A stretch of 64,000 nt of DNA. It comes from Furfurilactobacillus rossiae DSM 15814. Its GTDB lineage: Bacteria > Bacillota > Bacilli > Lactobacillales > Lactobacillaceae. The first letter of the stretch is position 1, and each line of letters starts with the position of its first letter. Made by a program: the position numbers and the translations under genes. Under the pieces are notes generated by a model. The model made no database searches. It worked only from the letters and a program-made list of their open reading frames with translations, and was not told the origin of the DNA. Shown here piece after piece: positions 7,490 through 17,266 of this stretch. The stretch spans positions 372,001-436,000 of the forward strand of contig NZ_AUAW01000001.1 of assembly GCF_000428925.1 (NCBI RefSeq), read 5' to 3'.

Positions 7490-9727
7490 TCAGTGCGTTG
7501 CCCGGAGCACTTCGTACACATCTGGGACATTCTTCACGTTGTCCATAATATGGTTAAGAACCTCAAGATTGCGGACACCAACCGTCGCAGAAATGACGAC
7601 CATCTTATTATGGTCCACTTTACCGGTCACAGAGGTCAAGAACTTCGTTGTATTGTTGATCATCCGTAGAACATCGTTCAATAGACCATTCCGGTTATAG
7701 CCGCGAATTTCAATATCAGCGTTGTAGTTAGTCCGGTTGTTTTCCGGATCATCCCATTCGACGTCCACAATTCGCTCACCGTGCTCTTCTGCCGATTTGA
7801 CGTTAGGACAATCAGCTCTGTGAACGGAAACACCACGCCCCTTCGTGATGTAACCGACAATCGCGTCACCTGGAATTGGTGAACAACAATGGCTCAAACG
7901 TACGAGAAGATTGTCGACGCCTTCAATGATGACCCCATCAGAGGACGATTGTTTGGCATCAGCCTTAGCAGTGGTTTCCTGCGTTTCTTCGTTCTTTTCA
8001 CTGCTATCGGTAAGAATTTCACGTTCCGTCTCAGCTTGTTTGTCGGCAGCAATTTTAGCCCGCTCGTCCGAGGTCAAACGATTTGCGACGCCGCGCGGTG
8101 CAGCATCTCCAAAACCAATGGCAGATAACAGATCATCTGCTGAACGATAATGCATCCGTTCTGCTACATTCTCCAATTTGGCATCTGTCATGATCTCTTT
8201 AGGATCAAAATTAAGCTCGCGCAATTCATGCGTAATCATGTCGCGACCAGCATCAATATTTTCTTCACGATCCATTTTACGGAAATACTGTTTGATCTTA
8301 TTACGAGCGCGTCGTGTGTGTACCAAGTTGACCCAGTCACGACTAGGACCGCTAGAATTCTGTGACGTCATGATATCGACAATGTCACCCGTTTTAATTT
8401 CAGAATCCAGCGGCACAATCTTACCGTTGACTTTTGCCCCAGTTGTATGATTACCGACTTGCGTATGGATAATATAAGCCATATCTAACGGTCCGGCACC
8501 CTTTGGCAATTCCAGTACATCACCCTTAGGTGTGAACGCGTAAACGGAATCTGTGAACAGGTCACCCTTAACGCCTTCCATAAAGTCGTCGGCGTTAGTC
8601 GCATTGTTCTGTAGTTCAATGATTTGCTTAAACCAATTTAGCCGATCGCCATTACTGGTTTCTTGAACTTCATCCGTTTGACCTTCTTTATAAGCCCAAT
8701 GCGCGGCAACCCCAAACTCAGCTACTCGATGCATTTCTTCCGTTCGAATCTGCACTTCCAGTGGCTTGCCTTCAGGGCCGATAACGGTCGTGTGAAGGGA
8801 TTGATACATATTTGCCTTAGGCATGGCAATGTAGTCCTTAAACCGCCCTGGCATTGGTGTCCAGTGTGTGTGAATCGCACCTAAAACTGCGTAACAGTCA
8901 CGAATTGATTGAACAATAACCCGAATGGCCAATAAATCATAAATCTGGTCGAATTGCTTATGCTTGTCAACCATCTTACGGTAAACGGAATAAATGTGCT
9001 TTGGTCGACCATAAACTTCCGTTTTGATGTGCAGATCACTAATGGCATCTTTGAGTTCACCAATTGCTTCATTGATAATCTCAATCCGCTGATTCCGTTT
9101 GGAATTCATCAAATGAACAATCCGATAATATTGTTCCGGATTGAGGTAACGCAAGCTTAAGTCTTCAAGCTCCCACTTAATGGTGCTGATCCCTAAACGG
9201 TCCGCCAATGGCGCGTAAATCTCCAGCGTTTCATTCGCAATTCTGCGCTGTTTATCTGGGCGCAGATGCTGTAAGGTCCGCATATTGTGTAGCCGATCCG
9301 CCAGTTTCACAATGATGACACGAATATCATGTGACATCGCGAGTAATAATTTACGGTGATTTTCTGCTAATTGTTCTTTGTTGGAGCGATATTTAATCTT
9401 ACCAATTTTAGTAACACCATCAACGATTTCGGCAACATCATTGCCAAACTCGTTGCGCAAGTCATCAAGTGTTACGACCGTATCCTCAACAACATCGTGA
9501 AGAAAACCGGCCTCAACCGTTTCTGGATCCATTCGTAGATCGGCTAAAATTGCCGCCACCTGAATTGGATGCATAATATATGGCTCACCGGACTGACGCT
9601 TTTGTTCAGCGTGAACCCTAGCCGCAAACTCATATGCTTCCCGCACTTGGGCCACGTGCTCTGTATTCATGTAAGAACTGACCTGAGCCATAACTTCATC
9701 AGCCGTCCAAATATGTTCTTTTGACAT
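7490..9727 (-). CDS. relA: Bifunctional (p)ppGpp synthetase/hydrolase
   Basis: This 745-residue Rel enzyme makes and destroys the alarmone (p)ppGpp from GTP/GDP and ATP on starved ribosomes. The N-terminal HD hydrolase domain shows HPIQVAAILADL and FLHDVVEDT (about residues 53-83), which should be active. The synthetase domain contains PGRFKDYIAMPKANMYQSLH (about 290-312); the RFKD form is the type found in bifunctional Rel enzymes. A TGS domain (about 390-450), zinc-finger-like and ACT domains follow (CPN near 665, ACT about 670-745). Length matches the family. It is upstream of dtd in one unit. Confidence 0.96.
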   Translation of the reverse strand: MSKEHIWTADEVMAQVSSYMNTEHVAQVREAYEFAARVHAEQKRQSGEPYIMHPIQVAAILADLRMDPETVEAGFLHDVVEDTVVTLDDLRNEFGNDVAEIVDGVTKIGKIKYRSNKEQLAENHRKLLLAMSHDIRVIIVKLADRLHNMRTLQHLRPDKQRRIANETLEIYAPLADRLGISTIKWELEDLSLRYLNPEQYYRIVHLMNSKRNQRIEIINEAIGELKDAISDLHIKTEVYGRPKHIYSVYRKMVDKHKQFDQIYDLLAIRVIVQSIRDCYAVLGAIHTHWTPMPGRFKDYIAMPKANMYQSLHTTVIGPEGKPLEVQIRTEEMHRVAEFGVAAHWAYKEGQTDEVQETSNGDRLNWFKQIIELQNNATNADDFMEGVKGDLFTDSVYAFTPKGDVLELPKGAGPLDMAYIIHTQVGNHTTGAKVNGKIVPLDSEIKTGDIVDIMTSQNSSGPSRDWVNLVHTRRARNKIKQYFRKMDREENIDAGRDMITHELRELNFDPKEIMTDAKLENVAERMHYRSADDLLSAIGFGDAAPRGVANRLTSDERAKIAADKQAETEREILTDSSEKNEETQETTAKADAKQSSSDGVIIEGVDNLLVRLSHCCSPIPGDAIVGYITKGRGVSVHRADCPNVKSAEEHGERIVDVEWDDPENNRTNYNADIEIRGYNRNGLLNDVLRMINNTTKFLTSVTGKVDHNKMVVISATVGVRNLEVLNHIMDNVKNVPDVYEVLRATH

Positions 9728-9831
9728 TATTTCACCCCAAATGCATTTATTGTTGTCCTAATTTTACCCGAAAAGGTAAATTAAACAATGCCTACGCTTA
9801 AATCTACCGCTTACAGTAAGCCATTGGTAGC

Positions 9832-9868
9832 AAAAATGCCAGTCTTAGGTAAACACCTAACACTGGCA
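9832..9868 (-). terminator. Intrinsic terminator after the small membrane protein gene
   Basis: On the minus strand TGCCAGTGTTAGGT pairs with ACCTAAGACTGGCA and is followed by TTTTT. It lies just behind the stop of the 136-residue membrane protein gene. Confidence 0.85.
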
Positions 9869-9886
9869 GCAACATAATCTAAGTCA

Positions 9887-10297
9887 TTAACGACCAACCG
9901 CTAATTTACCGGCAGCAACTGTCTCAGCCTGATGTGCATGAGCCGAAAGCGAACGGTGGTCAGTGGTAAAACCCGTGTGGAAACCACTCATAAAATAGCT
10001 AACACACGCATAGCCAACTGCAAGGTAATAGGCGTATTCATGTGCGTTATCTTTCAAAAAGTACGTAAACAGCGCAAACAACACTGGGAAAATCAAAACA
10101 CGCCAACCGGCATGTTGCGAGCGACCAATTTGCCAGCCACTGACCAGCGCATATAAACCGTTAATACCAAGCAACACCCACATTACTTTATGGTAAACGG
10201 TCATGCTACTGGCATTAGCCAGCCATGGTAATAAACCACCAAAAAATAAACCGAGTAACCAATACTGCCAACCACTATGTGCCCTCAGACCTGTCAT
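9887..10297 (-). CDS. Small multi-pass membrane protein, unknown function
   Basis: I do not recognise this 136-residue protein. It has about four hydrophobic segments (roughly residues 11-28, 36-54, 67-82 and 89-106), followed by a polar, histidine-containing tail (HTGFTTDHRSLSAHAHQAE), so it is probably an integral membrane protein. The ATG at 10297 has only a weak ribosome binding site, and the frame stays open for about 16 codons upstream with plausible coding sequence but no standard start codon, so the N terminus is uncertain. A TATAAT-like -10 (10340-10345 on the minus strand) overlaps that upstream part. It has its own terminator. Confidence 0.7.
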   Translation of the reverse strand: MTGLRAHSGWQYWLLGLFFGGLLPWLANASSMTVYHKVMWVLLGINGLYALVSGWQIGRSQHAGWRVLIFPVLFALFTYFLKDNAHEYAYYLAVGYACVSYFMSGFHTGFTTDHRSLSAHAHQAETVAAGKLAVGR

Positions 10298-10380
10298 TGA
10301 ATCGCCACGCTTTTCATCAAATTTTAATTTATGTTGAACATTATAGCCAATTTACCGTACAGCGTCACGATTAATTTTCA

Positions 10381-11148
10381 TTAATTTACATTTTTTGAAT
10401 CTTTTTGCAGCTCAACGGCATAAGATAGCGCACTTAAAAAGTACAGCGGCGCTGTTTCGGTTCGTAAAATTCGTGGTCCCAACCCTGCAGCCACGTAACC
10501 ATTTGCGGTCAGCTCGTCGACTTCTTGAACAGCTAGTCCACCTTCCGGTCCGAAGATGACATTGATTGTTTGACCAATTCGTATTTTTTTAAACGTTTGA
10601 ACTAAATGACCGGTTTCTTGCTTTTTGGCCGACTCTTCCCAGGCTACCAGATTAAAATCGGCGGGCATTGCTGCCGCTTCCTTTAAAGAATTCGCGTATT
10701 TCAATTGAGGAATCACAAGACGGTGTGATTGCTGAGCAGCATTAGTCGCAATCACCTGTAATCGTGCCAACTTTTTAGCAGCCTTTTGTTTCCATGAAGC
10801 GACTGACCATTGTGTAGGTACAAAAACAATTTCGTGAACTCCCAATTCGGTTGCCTTTTGCGTAATTAATTCGGCTTTGTCACCCTTAGGAACCCCACAA
10901 ATAATGCGGGCGTGCACTGGTAATTCCACATCAACGGCTTGCTTGCGTTCCACATGCATCGTCGCGCTTCGGTGATCGCTATCCAGTTTCACGAGTCGTG
11001 CAATCAATAATTCGTGTAACGGTGTGACAAACTCAGCTTCGGTGCCCTCAGTGGCACGTAGTACTTGAACAAAATGTTTGTATGTCGCTCCGTCCAACTG
11101 AAATTCAGTTGTTTGTTGCCAATCCTGGGGTAAAAAATAATGTTGCAT
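10381..11148 (-). CDS. rsmE: 16S rRNA (uracil-1498-N3)-methyltransferase
   Basis: This 255-residue SPOUT-family enzyme methylates U1498 in the decoding centre of 16S rRNA. The N-terminal PUA-like part is followed by the knotted SPOUT domain with VIFGPEGGL near residue 195 and GLGPRILRTETAPLYFLSAL near 222, both binding S-adenosylmethionine. Length is typical (about 245-255). Its first base overlaps the last base of prmA, so the two are translationally coupled, the common Firmicute arrangement. Confidence 0.95.
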   Translation of the reverse strand: MQHYFLPQDWQQTTEFQLDGATYKHFVQVLRATEGTEAEFVTPLHELLIARLVKLDSDHRSATMHVERKQAVDVELPVHARIICGVPKGDKAELITQKATELGVHEIVFVPTQWSVASWKQKAAKKLARLQVIATNAAQQSHRLVIPQLKYANSLKEAAAMPADFNLVAWEESAKKQETGHLVQTFKKIRIGQTINVIFGPEGGLAVQEVDELTANGYVAAGLGPRILRTETAPLYFLSALSYAVELQKDSKNVN

Positions 11149-12098
11149 CAGTCATCTACCTCCGGCTTTTTGGCGATAATGCCATACCAGTCACCACGCC
11201 GCAACGTTTCGACAATTTGATAACCAGCTTCCCTCAGTTTGCCAACGACCAACGGATACTTATCCGCAATGATGCCGCTAGTTAAAAACAGACCACCTTT
11301 TGGCAACAACGGCCATGTTTGCGGAATCAGTGGCACAATAATATCGGCTAAGATATTGGCAACAATAATATCAGCTGTTTGCGTAATACCCTTTAACAGG
11401 TCATTAGCACTCACGTGGACATCCTTAGCAACTGGGTTGAGGTCCAAGTTGCTTTTAGCCGAGTCTACAGCAATTTGATCAACGTCATACGCAAAAACTT
11501 CGCCAGCGCCAAGCTGTTTTGCTGCAATAGACAACACACCAGATCCTGTACCAACGTCCAACACGGTTTCACCACCCCGAATGGTTAATTCCAACGCCTG
11601 CAACATCAATGCCGTCGTTGGGTGAGTGCCGGTACCAAACGCCATGCCAGGATCTAGCGTTAACGTCTTTTCGTTTTCGTCTACCGGCTGATAATGCTCC
11701 CAACTGGGAACAACTGTCAGATAACGGGTAACACGTACCGGATGGTAATATTTTTTCCAAACGTTAGCCCAGTCCGCTTCCGCAACTGGTTTTTGCAACA
11801 CAGTCGCCGGTCCAGCATCCAACCCAAAATCATCAAGTTCATTAATCCGTTGTTTAATTACCGGAATAATCGTTGACAGCTCAATCGTCTCAGGATAATA
11901 AGCGGTTACCACAGCACCATGAGTCAAATGTGGCAAATCTCGTTTATCCAATAATTCACCAGGAAATTCTGGTTGCAATGCAGCAAAATCCGCTGCGTCA
12001 TCAATTTTAGTACCGGATGCACCAGCATCCATTAAAATGTTGCTCACGGCCTCTACCGCTTCATTAGTCGTTGTTACGCTTACTTCTGTCCACTGCAC
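11148..12098 (-). CDS. prmA: Ribosomal protein L11 methyltransferase
   Basis: This 316-residue enzyme methylates ribosomal protein L11 using S-adenosylmethionine. The N-terminal substrate-recognition domain (about 1-110) is followed by a Rossmann methyltransferase with [15 protein letters not shown] near 147, the SAM loop [15 protein letters not shown] near 181, and [11 protein letters not shown] near 248. The start is GTG (MQWTEVSV), supported by AAAGGAAG nine bases upstream. It is first in a prmA-rsmE unit and directly follows the quinone-oxidoreductase-like gene by 33 nt. Confidence 0.95.
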   Translation of the reverse strand: MQWTEVSVTTTNEAVEAVSNILMDAGASGTKIDDAADFAALQPEFPGELLDKRDLPHLTHGAVVTAYYPETIELSTIIPVIKQRINELDDFGLDAGPATVLQKPVAEADWANVWKKYYHPVRVTRYLTVVPSWEHYQPVDENEKTLTLDPGMAFGTGTHPTTALMLQALELTIRGGETVLDVGTGSGVLSIAAKQLGAGEVFAYDVDQIAVDSAKSNLDLNPVAKDVHVSANDLLKGITQTADIIVANILADIIVPLIPQTWPLLPKGGLFLTSGIIADKYPLVVGKLREAGYQIVETLRRGDWYGIIAKKPEVDD

Positions 12099-12131
12099 CT
12101 TAGTTTTCTTCCTTTCACTTTTAAAAATTAA

Positions 12132-13166
12132 TTAGGCTTTTTCACTGCCGTTAAACGGTCCGGTAACAACCACTTTACCGACCATCTTGTTGGCTTCAAC
12201 TAATTGATGTGCAGCACGCAGATTGTCGGCGTTGATGCCTGAATCAATCGTCGTGGTTAACGTCGTGTGCAAGATTTGTTGATCCGCCAATTCCGCGATT
12301 TTTGCCAATAATTGACCTTGAGAGCTAAGGTCGACACCATAATCACTTTTTGCAAACATATATTCCCAATCAAAACTAGCAGCCTTATTCTTCAACAGTC
12401 CCATCGGCAATGGCTCGCGATTCTCGACGATAGATGCGACATGACCGAACGGCTTAATTAATTTTGCTGCCGTTTCAAAGTACTGATCGGTGGAGTGCAG
12501 AATTAAGATACCATCAAAGAAATTGATTCCTGCATCTGCCACTTGAGGCGCCAAGGCTTCACGATGATTAAAAATGTGAGTGGCGCCCATTTTTTTGACC
12601 CAATCACGAGTTTCTGGGCGTGATGCTGTCGCTGAAACAGTCAATCCCGCCCACTTAGCCAGCTGAATGGCGACAGAACCCACCCCGCCAGCACCATTGA
12701 TGATTAACAATTGTTGGCCAGTATTAGCGTCAGCAGCCATTTTAAAACCCATTTTAGTAAAGAGAACCTCGCTGGCCGTCAATGACGTTAATGGCAACGC
12801 TGCTGCCTCGGCATCCGTTAAGCGCTCAGGAGCATGTGCAATCAAACGGGCATCGACTGCCTGTTCTTCGGCATTGGCGCCATCGCGAGCGGTACTACCT
12901 GCATAGAACACACGATCACCAATCTCAAAATGATCAACCGCACTGCCAATTTCGGCAATTTGTCCAACTGCGTCATAACCAAGAATTGTACCCACTGTCT
13001 GACTTGTTAACGCTTGGCGTAACTTGGTATCGACGGGATTAACGGATACTGCCGTAATCTTAACACGAACGTCATGCTCCCCAACGTTGGGTGTTGGTCG
13101 AGTACCATCAATCATCGCAGCCCGTTCATCGATACTTTGTGTGCCAAATGATTCAATTACCCTCAT
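12132..13166 (-). CDS. Medium-chain dehydrogenase/reductase, quinone oxidoreductase type
   Basis: This 344-residue protein is of the zinc-alcohol-dehydrogenase-like / quinone oxidoreductase superfamily. The N-terminal GroES-like domain (SVNPVDTKLRQ near 38, GYDAVGQIAEIG near 64) is followed by a Rossmann NADPH-binding fold with INGAGGVGSVAIQLAKWAG near 155. The residues that bind catalytic zinc in true alcohol dehydrogenases are not evident, so an NADPH-dependent quinone or enal reductase is more likely. The ATG has GGAGG upstream. It could be read with prmA-rsmE, 33 nt away. Confidence 0.88.
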   Translation of the reverse strand: MRVIESFGTQSIDERAAMIDGTRPTPNVGEHDVRVKITAVSVNPVDTKLRQALTSQTVGTILGYDAVGQIAEIGSAVDHFEIGDRVFYAGSTARDGANAEEQAVDARLIAHAPERLTDAEAAALPLTSLTASEVLFTKMGFKMAADANTGQQLLIINGAGGVGSVAIQLAKWAGLTVSATASRPETRDWVKKMGATHIFNHREALAPQVADAGINFFDGILILHSTDQYFETAAKLIKPFGHVASIVENREPLPMGLLKNKAASFDWEYMFAKSDYGVDLSSQGQLLAKIAELADQQILHTTLTTTIDSGINADNLRAAHQLVEANKMVGKVVVTGPFNGSEKA

Positions 13167-13347
13167 TGATTTTGACCTCCAACCTTTTTCTAAACTCTAT
13201 TGTCCCAAAAAATAACTGAAAATACCATCACTGAGCTTGTACCAACAGTTTATCATTTCTATAACCAACTGTTGAAACCACTAGATTAATAGCCGACTAG
13301 GCCAGCGCAACTAGTGGACATAACAGGCCGATCTTCGTCCGTCGAAT

Positions 13348-13396
13348 AAAAAAATCTCTCTGCGCCGAATTAGTCTACTAATCGACACAAAGAGAT
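13348..13396 (-). terminator. Intrinsic terminator after the 111-residue gene
   Basis: On the minus strand ATCTCTTTGTGTCGATTAG pairs with the facing arm (several G-U pairs, one bulge) and is followed by seven T. The G-U pairs make sense only in minus-strand RNA, matching the upstream gene. Confidence 0.85.
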
Positions 13397-13450
13397 ATTA
13401 ATCAGTTATTATCAGTGGCTTAAAACACCGAAGGCACCCACACCGTGAGT

Positions 13451-13786
13451 TTATTCACCAACGTGTTCCCGTTCGGCCGCTTTCCGAACTTTTGCATACC
13501 GTTCCCGCCCATCATCTGTCAAAATGTGGCTGGCCAAGTATTTCAATAACTCATTTTCATCTTGGAATACCCGTGGATTATGCTGTCCGTGAAGACGAAG
13601 ATCAATCTCGTCAATCTTTAACCGCCCAGTCCAACTATGACTGTACTTAGCAATCAAACGGTTATTGAGCTTCTTCTTACCAAAGCGGAGAACGTACACG
13701 TGTTGTGGCACCATCATCGGCCGAATGTACGTCTTCTCATATTTAAACTGACTTGCTTTCAAAAACGTTTTGGTCCGTGCTAACAC
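13451..13786 (-). CDS. Conserved-looking small basic protein, unknown function
   Basis: I do not recognise this 111-residue protein. It is rich in Lys, Arg and His, has no hydrophobic segment or signal peptide, and looks like a soluble, possibly nucleic-acid-binding protein; stretches such as TYIRPMMVPQHVYVLRFGKKKL suggest beta strands followed by a helical C-terminal half (NELLKYLASHILTDDGRERY). The start is GTG with GGAGG seven bases upstream, and a strong terminator follows, so it is very likely a real gene. It is 70 nt behind lepA on the same strand. No function is offered. Confidence 0.75.
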   Translation of the reverse strand: MLARTKTFLKASQFKYEKTYIRPMMVPQHVYVLRFGKKKLNNRLIAKYSHSWTGRLKIDEIDLRLHGQHNPRVFQDENELLKYLASHILTDDGRERYAKVRKAAEREHVGE

Positions 13787-13855
13787 ACGCTCACCTCCAA
13801 TTTGTCTTTCTTATTTTGCTCATTAATTCACCAATAGTCAATGTCAAATGAACAA

Positions 13856-15697
13856 TTATTTTGTTTTATGACTTTCTTCTTCGTCAGTCTGAAGAACAGC
13901 CATAAATGCTTCTTGTGGCACATCAACGATTCCGACGGCTTTCATCCGTTTTTTACCGACTTTTTGCTTCTCGAGTAACTTCATCCGCCGCGTACGGTCA
14001 CCACCATATAAGTGAGCCGTTACATCTTTCCGATAAGCCTTGATGTCAGACCGGGCCACTACTTTGGCACCAATGGCCGCTTGGACTGGGATTTCAAAGT
14101 TCTGACGAGGAATGATTGTTTTTAAACGACCAACAATGGTCCGACCACGATTGGCTGCAAATTCGCGTGCAACAATAAAACTCAGCGCATCAACTTTATC
14201 CCCGTTCAGTAAGATATCAATCTTAACAAGATCGCCTGGTCGGTATTCATCCAACTCATAATCTAAGGATGCATAACCACGGGTGCTACTTTTAAGACGG
14301 TCAAAAAAGTCAAAGATGATTTCAGATAATGGCATGTAGTATATCACGTTTACACGGTGATCATCAAGATAAGCCATCGTATCAAAGTCACCGCGTTTTC
14401 GCTGACATAATTCCATCACCGCACCAACGTAATCATTTGGCACCATGATGGTTGCCTTAACGTAAGGCTCATTGATTGTTTTAATGTTAGATGGGTCAGG
14501 CATTTCAGAAGGATTTTCCACAATGACTTGAGAACCATCAGTCATATCAACATGATACGTAACAGACGGTGCCGTCGTAATTAAGTCCAGGTCAAACTCA
14601 CGTTCTAACCGTTCCTGAACCACGTCCATATGCAGCATTCCTAGGAATCCACAACGAAAACCTGAGCCCAATGCCTGTGACTTCTCCGGTTCAAAAACTA
14701 ATGCTGCATCGTTAAGCTGTAACTTCTCCAAAGCGTCACGCAAGTCGTTATACTTACCATTATCGGTTGGATATAATCCTGCGTAGACCATTGGATTCAT
14801 CTTACGATAACCTGGTAAGGCCTTTTCGGTCGGATTAACAGCATCCGTCACCGTGTCACCCACTCGTGTATCCGCAATGTCCTTAATGGATGCAGTGATA
14901 TAGCCAACATCCCCCGCCATCAACACGTCACGTTTGATTGGCTTCGGCGAGTTAACGCCGACTTCGGTCACTTCATACTCTGTTCCCGAATTCATCAAAC
15001 GAATGTGGTCACCGGGCTTAACCGTTCCCTCCATAATTCGGAGGCTCAAAACAACCCCACGATAATCATCATAGATTGAATCAAAAATCAACGCTTTTAA
15101 TGGTTTGTCCAAATCACCAGTTGGCGCCGGTACCTGGTGCACGATTTGCTCAAGAATATCAGTTATCCCAATCCCACTCTTGGCACTTGCTAAAACAGCA
15201 TTAGATGCATCAATCCCAATATCTTCTTCAATTTCCTCACGAACAACTTCTGGCTGAGCCGATGGCAAGTCAATCTTGTTAATAACTGGCAGAATCTCTA
15301 GATCATTATCTAACGCTAAATACGTATTCGCTAATGTCTGTGCTTCTACACCCTGAGCAGCATCTACCACCAATAAAGCCCCTTCACACGCCGCTAATGA
15401 GCGTGAGACTTCATAAGAAAAATCCACGTGTCCAGGCGTATCAATTAAGTGAAAGATATAGGTTTCCCCGTCCTTCGCGTGATAGTGTAACTCCACTGCG
15501 TTTAACTTGATTGTAATCCCACGTTCACGCTCCAGCGGCATGTCATCTAGCACTTGATTCTGCATTTCCCGTTTGGACACAGTATCGGTCAATTCTAGAA
15601 TGCGATCAGCCAAGGTTGATTTACCGTGATCGATATGGGCAACAATCGAAAAATTTCGAATATGTCGCTGTCGTTCCTGCATTTCCGTTAGATCCAT
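13856..15697 (-). CDS. lepA: Translation elongation factor 4
   Basis: This 613-residue ribosome-bound GTPase is thought to remobilise stalled or mistranslocated ribosomes and aid ribosome assembly. GTPase motifs are in order: AHIDHGKST near residue 18, ERGITIK near 56, DTPGH near 79, and INKIDLP near 133. EF-G-like domains II, III and V follow, and the LepA-specific C-terminal domain ends the protein ([17 protein letters not shown] near 525). The frame extends eight codons upstream, but the ATG at 15697 has GGGAGG eight bases before it and is chosen. It follows dnaJ on the same strand with a hairpin in between. Confidence 0.97.
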   Translation of the reverse strand: MDLTEMQERQRHIRNFSIVAHIDHGKSTLADRILELTDTVSKREMQNQVLDDMPLERERGITIKLNAVELHYHAKDGETYIFHLIDTPGHVDFSYEVSRSLAACEGALLVVDAAQGVEAQTLANTYLALDNDLEILPVINKIDLPSAQPEVVREEIEEDIGIDASNAVLASAKSGIGITDILEQIVHQVPAPTGDLDKPLKALIFDSIYDDYRGVVLSLRIMEGTVKPGDHIRLMNSGTEYEVTEVGVNSPKPIKRDVLMAGDVGYITASIKDIADTRVGDTVTDAVNPTEKALPGYRKMNPMVYAGLYPTDNGKYNDLRDALEKLQLNDAALVFEPEKSQALGSGFRCGFLGMLHMDVVQERLEREFDLDLITTAPSVTYHVDMTDGSQVIVENPSEMPDPSNIKTINEPYVKATIMVPNDYVGAVMELCQRKRGDFDTMAYLDDHRVNVIYYMPLSEIIFDFFDRLKSSTRGYASLDYELDEYRPGDLVKIDILLNGDKVDALSFIVAREFAANRGRTIVGRLKTIIPRQNFEIPVQAAIGAKVVARSDIKAYRKDVTAHLYGGDRTRRMKLLEKQKVGKKRMKAVGIVDVPQEAFMAVLQTDEEESHKTK

Positions 15698-15888
15698 GCA
15701 CATTTCCTCCCTGCAACTCACGAAGCTAACCTTCGGTATTGTTACACATTACCTTTTGATAACGTTGAATTCTAAACACTTATTATACCAATGATCTTGC
15801 CCTGCGACAATTTATATCAAACAAATGATCGCCTAAAGTCTCCACTAGCATTCAAATAATCGACAAAGCTTAAACTCGCCAGTATAAA

Positions 15889-15936
15889 GATAAAGACGTA
15901 TCCCGCAGTCATTTTACCGCAGAATACGCCTTTACC
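15889..15936 (-). terminator. 20-bp hairpin after dnaJ, probable terminator
   Basis: In minus-strand RNA 15917-15936 pairs with 15889-15908 over 20 consecutive pairs with an 8-base loop. Five are G-U pairs, so the fold forms only in the dnaJ-sense transcript. The run after it is CUUUAUCUUUAU rather than a pure U tract, so termination may be partial. Confidence 0.6.
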
Positions 15937-15958
15937 ATTCATTTCGTTCAACTGCTTG

Positions 15959-17092
15959 TTAACGTCGGCCGAATAGACCGCCATGACCAGTTGGGACATC
16001 CTCGCCGCTAGCTTTAGCAAAAGCCTTAAGCGCATCCTTTTGAGCCTTATTAAGACCCTTAGGCGTTTGAACAGTTACTGTAACCCGTTCATCACCATTA
16101 CCATTACCACGCAAATGAGGTGCACCCTTACCGCGCAACCTGAAATTAGTACCAGTCTGAGTGCCAGCTGGAATCTTCAAGTTAACGTTACCATGCACTG
16201 TTTTTACTTCAATTTCGTCACCTAACGCGGCTTGAGCAAACGTCAGTGGTTGACTGAAGTAAATGTCGGCACCATCACGCTGAAAGTCTTTGCTTGGTTG
16301 AACCGTGAAGACAATGTACAGGTCTCCGTAAGGGCCGCCATTCGTTCCAGCCTCACCTTGACCTTGTAACCGCATTTGTTGACCATCGTCGACACCTGCA
16401 GGAACAGTGACTTCGATTTCGTGATTTTCAGTGTTGTGACCTGTACCATGACAAGTTGGGCACTTTTCTTTGATTTCTTTACCAGTTCCGCCACAAACGT
16501 CACAAACTTGTTGTGAACGCATCTGACCAAGTGGTGTGTTCCGGACTGTTTCAACGTACCCAGTACCACCACATTTATGACACGTTACCGGAGAAGTACC
16601 GGGTTTAGCTCCATTACCGCCACAAGTGTGGCAAACTTCTTCACGGTCATATTTAATTGTTGTTTTTTTACCGAAAATGGCTTCTTCGAACTTCAAGCTC
16701 ATCGAGTACTGTAAGTCCTGACCAGGTTGCGGTGCACTTGGATTACGGCGAGACGCGCCACCGCCCCCAAACATTTGACTAAAGATGTCGTCAAAACCGC
16801 CAAAGCTTTGACCACCACTAAAGCCACCAAAGCCCTGACCACCGAAACCACCTTGGCCGCCGCCGAACTGTTGCCCAGCATCACCATATTGGTCATACTG
16901 CTGGCGCTTTTGTGGATCGCCAATTTTTTCGTAAGCATCAGCAACTTCCTTAAACTTTTCCTCAGCATCTGGGGCCTTATTCAAGTCCGGATGGTACTTT
17001 TTGGAAAGTTTGCGAAACGCCTTTTTAATCTCATCCTGAGACGCATCCCGGCCCACGCCGAGCACGTCATACGGGTCTCTTCCTTGAGACAT
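15959..17092 (-). CDS. dnaJ: Chaperone DnaJ
   Basis: This 377-residue co-chaperone delivers substrates to DnaK and stimulates its ATPase. The J domain (5-70) contains the essential KYHPDLN (HPD near 35). A long Gly/Phe-rich stretch (about 75-125) is followed by four CxxCxGxG zinc repeats: [24 protein letters not shown] and CPTCHGTG (about 150-212). The C-terminal substrate-binding domains end in GHGGLFGRR. Length and all zinc cysteines are normal. It is the last gene of hrcA-grpE-dnaK-dnaJ, but a terminator lies between dnaK and dnaJ, so dnaJ may be partly uncoupled. Confidence 0.97.
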   Translation of the reverse strand: MSQGRDPYDVLGVGRDASQDEIKKAFRKLSKKYHPDLNKAPDAEEKFKEVADAYEKIGDPQKRQQYDQYGDAGQQFGGGQGGFGGQGFGGFSGGQSFGGFDDIFSQMFGGGGASRRNPSAPQPGQDLQYSMSLKFEEAIFGKKTTIKYDREEVCHTCGGNGAKPGTSPVTCHKCGGTGYVETVRNTPLGQMRSQQVCDVCGGTGKEIKEKCPTCHGTGHNTENHEIEVTVPAGVDDGQQMRLQGQGEAGTNGGPYGDLYIVFTVQPSKDFQRDGADIYFSQPLTFAQAALGDEIEVKTVHGNVNLKIPAGTQTGTNFRLRGKGAPHLRGNGNGDERVTVTVQTPKGLNKAQKDALKAFAKASGEDVPTGHGGLFGRR

Positions 17093-17207
17093 GTGTGAAC
17101 CCCCAATTAAAGCTTGTCATCTCGATAACCTAGTACCGATACTATGAGCTTCTGCCTTTTGTTTAGTATTGCGTAAGTTTACCACAGAAATGGTCCTCAC
17201 ATACACA

Positions 17208-17241
17208 AAGAGTCAAAGATGCGCATGCGCCTTTGACTCTT
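17208..17241 (-). terminator. Hairpin between dnaK and dnaJ, probable terminator
   Basis: AAGAGTCAAAG and CTTTGACTCTT form an 11-bp stem with a GC-rich self-complementary loop. On the minus strand it is followed by only TTTGTG, so it may be a partial terminator or a processing site within the heat-shock operon. Confidence 0.6.
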
Positions 17242-17266
17242 GTATCGCTATTTCTTATGCGAGAAA

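Noticed and set aside
15817-16035. 72-codon frame overlapping the dnaJ end
   Set aside because: Mostly inside dnaJ in another frame; the part outside dnaJ is a 20-bp hairpin.
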